Assembly (NCBI GenBank): GCA_964404165.1
Contig: CAYOIZ010000004.1
Span: 62,001-126,000, forward strand
From: DASYLJ01 sp964404165
GTDB lineage: Bacteria; Desulfobacterota; Binatia; DP-6
Length of the DNA: 64,000 nt
Reading direction: 5' to 3'
Shown here: positions 60,630 through 64,000 of the stretch, in pieces
Position numbering within the stretch: the stretch's first letter is position 1
Layout: the number at the start of each line of letters is the position of its first letter
Program-made: the position numbers and the translations under genes
Notes under the pieces: generated by a model
The model's input: only the letters and a program-made list of their open reading frames with translations
Databases searched by the model: none
What the model was told of the DNA's origin: nothing

Positions 60630-61136
60630 GTGACTCGTCAGCGCGTGATCTTCGCCGTCGGGGCTGTCCTGTCTGGGCTACTCTATTGGCCGGGCCAGGG
60701 GGTGACACTCGAGAGACAAGGGGACCTGTATGCTCGCCTCCTTGATGCGGCGGGCATCATTTTCACAGTGATGGGTATTTGGGTTGCGTTGCTGTACCCC
60801 CAGGCACGCGAAGCGATCATGAAGGTGCGGCGCATTCGCACGCCGGAAGAAACACGAGTAGTGGAGCTGCTTCGGCCGATGCTGACAGCTTCGGTTGTTC
60901 TGGGGAGCGTTCTGCTTCACGGAACTGTTGCCGAGGTGGCGCGAACCCTTCCGGTCGCACACCGGTATCTGACCCAGCTGCGTGGCGCTTCGTTCGCAGT
61001 TCTCGGTGCCCTGACGTTGGCGCTGGCTTGGTCCGTGCTGCAGACGCTCCTGCCGATGCTCTACATCCGCGAAGACCTCGCGGAGCAACGGAAGCATGAG
61101 GACCGTCGTGCCGGCCTGCGCCAGACCGGAAGCTAG
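60630..61136 (+). CDS. RexB-like multi-pass membrane protein
   Basis: A 168-residue protein starting GTG, with GAGGAGGAA about 8 nt upstream, so it is translated from the RexA-like operon. Four hydrophobic segments are visible: about 7-20, 39-54, 87-104 and 122-140. The helix after the second segment is basic (REAIMKVRRIRTPEETR). Lambda RexB is a 144-residue, four-pass ion channel that depolarises the infected cell when RexA is activated. Size, topology and pairing fit. The C-terminus is charged (EQRKHEDRRAG). No sequence identity was computed. Confidence 0.5.
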   Translation: MTRQRVIFAVGAVLSGLLYWPGQGVTLERQGDLYARLLDAAGIIFTVMGIWVALLYPQAREAIMKVRRIRTPEETRVVELLRPMLTASVVLGSVLLHGTVAEVARTLPVAHRYLTQLRGASFAVLGALTLALAWSVLQTLLPMLYIREDLAEQRKHEDRRAGLRQTGS

Positions 61137-61149
61137 TCTACGCCTCGAG

Positions 61150-61371
61150 TCACCCTTCGCCGCACGGGCACAGCCGGTGGAAGTGCGGTCCATCGACGCG
61201 AGCGCATCCCGGATCGTAGTGCACCCGGATCGGCCGGACTCGTCTGCAGGCGGGGCACCTCGACACGTTCGAGAACCCTGCCAGGGTGGCGGCGTCGACC
61301 GCACCCGCCGGTGGCGCGAAGCCGATGGCGCTGCGGGTCAGCTCGGCGTTGTCGGGCGTGAGTAGGCTCAC
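61150..61371 (-). CDS. Small zinc-motif protein (IRVH family, copy 1)
   Basis: A 73-residue minus-strand protein starting GTG at a GTGA overlap with the upstream frame's TGA. The C-terminal 40 residues read CPACRRVRPIRVHYDPGC then HFHRLCPCG, a zinc-binding-type pattern C-x2-C...IRVHYD...C...HxHRLC-x-CG. A close relative, with the same order of residues, is at 63403. Function unknown; the small size suggests a regulator or adaptor. Confidence 0.6.
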   Translation of the reverse strand: MSLLTPDNAELTRSAIGFAPPAGAVDAATLAGFSNVSRCPACRRVRPIRVHYDPGCARVDGPHFHRLCPCGEG

Positions 61372-61569
61372 GACGTCCCAGTCGGGATCAGCCGCAGCGT
61401 GGCCCACACGAGCGCCCCGGTCGCCAGCGCAAGAACGACGGTCGCAACGGCGAGGACCTGTGTCCAGCGGACGACGCTTCGTGACGTGATGTCAGTAGCT
61501 GCACTCGCCCCGACGATGGGGTCGGTGCCGGCGGCGGATGCGTCCGCCGCCGGCGGGGCAACTACTTGT
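61368..61569 (-). pseudogene. Possible TM peptide gene lacking a canonical start
   Basis: An open frame ending at TGA 61368-61370 (overlapping the next minus-strand gene as GTGA). Reading toward the stop it gives 'RSVVRWTQVLAVATVV' then 'LALATGALVWATLRL', a single transmembrane helix with flanking charges, preceded by an Ala/Ser/Asp-rich stretch. No ATG, GTG or TTG lies in frame before this helix. It may use a rare start codon, be a start-less remnant, or be chance. Confidence 0.35.
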
Positions 61570-62083
61570 CAGTGAGCACGATGAAGTGCGCGAAGTGTGG
61601 ATGCTTCGCGGGGCACTTTGGCGTCGAGCCGCGGCGGTCGCCTGCCCACCGCACTGCGCCGGACCTGGGCCTGACTAGGGTGTCGCAAAAAAGTCGTGTT
61701 TCGTAGGTGTCCGGGCCATTGCCGTCGAACCATGCCGTGACCTGCGTCGGCGTCACGCTGGTGATATGGGCACCGACGAAGTAGCCGGCCTTCGGCCACA
61801 GGTAGATGTGCTTCGCCTTTGCGCCGCGGCAGCAAGCGCAGCTGGCGCTCGAGCCACGCCGGTCACCCGCCCAGACCGCCGCGCCCGCTTGCTGGGTTCC
61901 GTCGCGGCAATCCAGGCCGACGTAGTAGTAGCTGGGCCCCTGGCCATCGACCCACGCCGCGTAGTCGTTCGCGGTGTTGGTCGTGACCGTGACGCCGGTG
62001 AAGTAGCCTCCGGCGGCGGGCGCCGCGTCGGGAGCTGCGGCCAGGAGCACGTTTAGCAACACGATGAGCGCGAATGTGCGCAT
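61562..62083 (-). CDS. Secreted protein with two tandem repeats
   Basis: A 173-residue minus-strand protein preceded by GGAGGG 7 nt upstream of ATG 62083. Residues 1-24 form a signal peptide (FALIVLLNVLLAAAPDAAPA). Two homologous units follow: GYFTGVTVT..AAWVDGQGPSYYYVGLDC..WAGDRRGSSASC and GYFVGAHIT..TAWFDGNGPDTYETRLFC..WAGDRRGSTPKC. The conserved WAGDRRGS and Cys positions suggest disulphide-linked small beta domains. No family recognised. It is transcribed away from the truncated lipoprotein copy. Confidence 0.6.
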   Translation of the reverse strand: MRTFALIVLLNVLLAAAPDAAPAAGGYFTGVTVTTNTANDYAAWVDGQGPSYYYVGLDCRDGTQQAGAAVWAGDRRGSSASCACCRGAKAKHIYLWPKAGYFVGAHITSVTPTQVTAWFDGNGPDTYETRLFCDTLVRPRSGAVRWAGDRRGSTPKCPAKHPHFAHFIVLTDK

Positions 62084-62235
62084 GTGACTGCCCTCCATGG
62101 AAAGGAATAAAGCAGTCATCCCCTGACAGTAGAATTGGAAAACGGCTAGGGCCGTGACGATCGGCACGCGCGCCCCAACAAGGGGTCGAGAGTCCGCAGG
62201 CGTCCTCAATCAGGCTGCCGCGACCGGCCCGTCGC

Positions 62236-62385
62236 GACACGCTCACGATGAGCAGCGCGGATAAGGCGCTGCTCGGGCCGTGTGCCGTGGTGCAGGGCGG
62301 TGTGCTGTCGCCGGCAGTGGCCGAGATCGCGGCGACGATCGGGTCGGTGCTCGCGGCGTGGTCCACGGCCGGCGTGGCGTGGTGA
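62236..62385 (+). repeat. 150-bp direct repeat, copy 2 (right flank of accessory island)
   Basis: Homologous to 59385-59534. It encodes a truncated 45-residue version of the lipoprotein C-terminus (ATG 62248) without signal peptide or lipobox. Confidence 0.75.
62248..62385 (+). pseudogene. Truncated duplicate of the lipoprotein C-terminus
   Basis: The 45-residue open frame matches the end of the 59253 gene (SPAVAEIAATIGSVLAAW). The upstream half, including the lipobox, is absent. It probably arose by duplication or by insertion of the island into this gene. It could still be translated but would lack an anchor. Confidence 0.7.
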
Positions 62386-62537
62386 CAGGTGTCCCGCGAG
62401 CTGGACGGTGGTGTCTGCTGCGATGGACACTCCGCCCCGCGACTAGCCAGATAGCACCGAGGGCCTTTCGTCCGTCCCTAGTTGCTGCGGTACGTCCAGG
62501 AGGGTAGGCAGAACCCAACTGCACTGTGGGTTTGCAA

Positions 62538-62637
62538 GTCTGGCAAAAAAGTGACAGACGCGCGCCGTTGGCCGTCAACGAAGTCGGGGACTTGCCGGGG
62601 ACGGGTCTGGCAAGGCACTTGCTCCCCCAGTCTGGCA
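62538..62637 (+). promoter_or_regulatory. Three direct repeats of GTCTGGCA upstream of the toxin-antitoxin-like pair
   Basis: GTCTGGCA occurs at 62538-62545, 62605-62612 and 62630-62637, with GCAAGTC at 62534 and its reverse complement GACTTGC at 62589. They lie within 110 bases upstream of the gene at 62651. Such spacing is suited to autoregulation by a small antitoxin-type repressor. The repeat is read directly; the function is inferred. Confidence 0.5.
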
Positions 62638-62650
62638 GGACAGGAGGTGC

Positions 62651-63151
62651 ATGATCGTGACTTCATTCCCGCTCATCTTCAATTTCCGTGATCTGATCGC
62701 CGGTCAGGGTTTCGTGGCGTCGATCACGACGCGGGGCCGATTGGTCCTCGCCGAAGAGGCGGAGGGCTGGACGCTCTACGGGGTAAACCCTGGCGGTCTG
62801 GCGGGGGGGGCGGAAGATCGCACTGCGGCGTTCGCGGACTTCCGAGGCGGCTATCAGTCCGTCCTCGACGACATCGCGCACGAGGCGAAGGACTTCGAGA
62901 CCTTCAAGGCGTCGGTGGAACGCTTCGTGCTCGATACCAATCTCGATGTGGGAGCCGAATGGGAACGCCTCCGAACGCTCGTGCGGAGTGGCGCGATCAA
63001 CCTCGACGACATGGAGCGTGACGAGACCGAGGGTCTCGCCTGCACGTCCGTGCAGCTCGTGACGCCGAAGCCCGATCACGACTGTGAGCCCACTCCGCCG
63101 CCTCCCGGTCCGGAGTTGAATTCCGAAGAGAGCTACCGCAAGGCCGCGTGA
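62651..63151 (+). CDS. Antitoxin-like protein (HicB-like candidate)
   Basis: A 166-residue protein with AGGAGG 4 nt upstream of the ATG. It shows an N-terminal beta region with FVASITTRGRLVLAEE and 'GWTLYGVNPGGLAGG' (residues about 20-50), a helical middle with SVLDDIAHEAKDFETFKASVERF, and an acidic, Pro-rich tail. I recall such proteins as the larger partners of HicA-like pairs; this is an inference from memory. It overlaps the next gene by GTGA, and repeats upstream suggest self-regulation. Confidence 0.5.
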   Translation: MIVTSFPLIFNFRDLIAGQGFVASITTRGRLVLAEEAEGWTLYGVNPGGLAGGAEDRTAAFADFRGGYQSVLDDIAHEAKDFETFKASVERFVLDTNLDVGAEWERLRTLVRSGAINLDDMERDETEGLACTSVQLVTPKPDHDCEPTPPPPGPELNSEESYRKAA

Positions 63152-63396
63152 GCAGCGGCGGGGCACGGGTCGCGCTCGAGGACGTCTGGGCCATGCTCCG
63201 GGCGTGCGCCGACGGATTCGAGCGCGACCTCAAGACGCATCACTGGTGGGTGACGTACAAGGGCGTGACATTCTGTGCGCTCCCCATCGGTGAGCGCGGG
63301 GCGAATCGTCCCGAGGTGTTCATCGGCAAGGTCCGGTCGATGGCCCGCCATCTCGGCATCATGGATTGCGCAAAGAAGCAGATTCGCGGGCTCTAG
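63148..63396 (+). CDS. Small HicA-like toxin candidate
   Basis: An 82-residue protein starting GTGA on the previous stop, so the two are coupled. It reads as helix (VALEDVWAMLRACADGFERDLK), strand-turn (HHWWVTYKGVTFCALPIG) and helix (IGKVRSMARHLGIMDC). The helix-strand-helix plan and His residues in the HHWW segment are compatible with HicA-type dsRBD-fold RNases. No catalytic residue can be confirmed. Confidence 0.45.
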   Translation: MSSGGARVALEDVWAMLRACADGFERDLKTHHWWVTYKGVTFCALPIGERGANRPEVFIGKVRSMARHLGIMDCAKKQIRGL

Positions 63397-63402
63397 CTCG
63401 GC

Positions 63403-63768
63403 CTAAGCTTCGACCCATTCGTACCCGCACCGGCAAAGTCGATGCTGGTGGTCTCCTGACCGCACCCAGCGGCACGGCCCCCGGTCGAAGTGCACGCGGA
63501 TGCTTTCCGCGTTGCCACAGCTGGGGCATCGGCCGGTGCTGGAGAACGCCGGCAGCTTCGACGCGTCGTCGGCCCTGACCACACGCGGCAATGGCTGGAT
63601 GCGCTCCGTCCACCGCTGCAGCGCATCGAGCTGGGGCCGCATCCAGACGAGGAACGGGGCGGCGTCCTCGAGCGGCAGGGTCTCGAGCTGCTCGGCGATG
63701 GTGCGGAGGAGACGGACGTCGCTGGCGCGGCCGGTCTCGACCTTCTGGGTAACTTCGAACGGATCCAT
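63403..63768 (-). CDS. Zinc-motif protein (IRVH family, copy 2)
   Basis: A 121-residue minus-strand protein with a helical N-terminal part (VRLLRTIAEQLETLPLEDA) and a C-terminal zinc-type module CPSC...IRVHFDRGPC...HQHRLCRCG. The module is clearly related to that in the 61150 gene. Its stop almost meets that of the TA-like gene on the + strand. Start is the ATG at 63768, with weak ribosome site. Function unknown. Confidence 0.55.
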   Translation of the reverse strand: MDPFEVTQKVETGRASDVRLLRTIAEQLETLPLEDAAPFLVWMRPQLDALQRWTERIQPLPRVVRADDASKLPAFSSTGRCPSCGNAESIRVHFDRGPCRWVRSGDHQHRLCRCGYEWVEA

Positions 63769-63848
63769 GGCCGCGAGGTAGCAGGGTCGGAGTGTGCCGG
63801 CCAGGGGGGGGATTGCAGCCGCGCACTACCGTCGCGCAACGAACAGGC

Positions 63849-63877
63849 TTGACGGTCTGCTACACGGCTAGGTACAC
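63849..63877 (+). promoter_or_regulatory. Weak promoter-like element before the last gene
   Basis: TTGACG (63849-63854) is followed after 17 bases by GTACAC, a poor -10 box. It would drive the secreted-protein gene starting 63886. Low confidence. Confidence 0.2.
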
Positions 63878-63885
63878 CTCCCGCC

Positions 63886-64000
63886 ATGCGAGCCATCATA
63901 TTGCTGTATGGAGTCGTGCTTCTCGCGATGGTGTCAGACGCCAACGCGGTGGTGCTCTGCGCGAAGGCCCGGGGCGACGGGACGTTCAGCACCACGGTGA
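63886..64000 (+). CDS. Start of a secreted protein gene (3'-truncated)
   Basis: The ATG at 63886 begins a signal peptide (RAIILLYGVVLLAMVSDANA) followed by VVLCAKARGDGTFSTTV; the gene runs off the window. The opening resembles secreted collagen-like proteins of environmental bacteria that I recall by memory only. GAGGTGT-type ribosome site is absent; ACCTCC is on the other strand sense. Confidence 0.4.
   Translation, partial: MRAIILLYGVVLLAMVSDANAVVLCAKARGDGTFSTTV

Noticed and set aside
61096..61365. Plus-strand frame over the minus-strand zinc protein
   Set aside because: Mirror of a coding frame that has a clear Cys/His module and coupled start.
61513..61545. A possible third copy of the lipoprotein repeat
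   Set aside because: Only about 30 bases with several mismatches, which can occur by chance in GC-rich sequence.
1..64000. tRNA, rRNA, CRISPR arrays, integrase, attachment sites
   Set aside because: Searched by eye; no cloverleaf-like sequences, regularly spaced repeats or recombinase motifs were seen.

Overview
The window is the late-gene half of a high-GC, contractile-tailed (myovirus-type) bacteriophage genome or prophage. It carries, in transcriptional order, the end of a probable large terminase, portal, head morphogenesis protein, prohead protease, capsid protein, neck genes, tail sheath, tail tube, a frameshifted tail chaperone, a tape measure protein, a baseplate (gpD-, gpV-, gp25/W-, J- and I-like), large fibres and a lysis group. 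Almost everything is on the + strand and tightly packed, with ATGA/GTGA/TGATG overlaps. No replication genes, integrase, tRNA, CRISPR or rRNA were seen. The host is probably Gram-negative: there are a lipobox protein, a TonB C-terminal-like protein and many Sec signal peptides. Cys-rich repeats of the type CTTSADC..GGTC and collagen-like secreted proteins recall deltaproteobacterium-like environmental genomes; that link is an inference.

Layout. 1-2133: probable terminase C-terminus and five small genes. 2433-4941: a lower-GC insert with an AIPR-family protein and a HEPN-type protein, probably an anti-phage cassette. 5027-14641: hairpin leader, portal, a group of secreted or fibre-like Cys-rich proteins, and a Mu gpF/SPP1 gp7-like head protein. 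14647-15165 (-): a small probable regulator with a palindromic site upstream. 15240-25297: a 10-kb block of polyvalent-type proteins (double JAB/RadC, inorganic-pyrophosphatase-like plus RelA/SpoT-like, and a 1780-aa SNF2-type helicase). 25354-44484: second hairpin leader, then capsid, neck, tail and baseplate. 44489-56547: third leader, a 1189-aa fibre, then J, I and further fibre genes. 56616-59534: lysis-type genes (coiled-coil holin-like, M15 endolysin, holin-like, lipoprotein). 59535-64000: an accessory island with a RexA/RexB-like pair, zinc-motif and secreted proteins on the - strand, a toxin-antitoxin-like pair and a truncated duplicate of the lipoprotein gene.

How it works together. 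Three modules (portal, protease-capsid, fibre-baseplate) each begin with a strong hairpin in the leader, two of them after promoter-like elements, so the modules may be controlled separately. Cargo genes are either on the opposite strand or visibly lower in GC. The most unusual contents are the RexAB-like pair, the AIPR-HEPN pair, and the pyrophosphatase-RelA/SpoT and JAB proteins packed between head genes, where they could be ejected with the DNA. All functional names come from reading motifs by eye; no database search was run.
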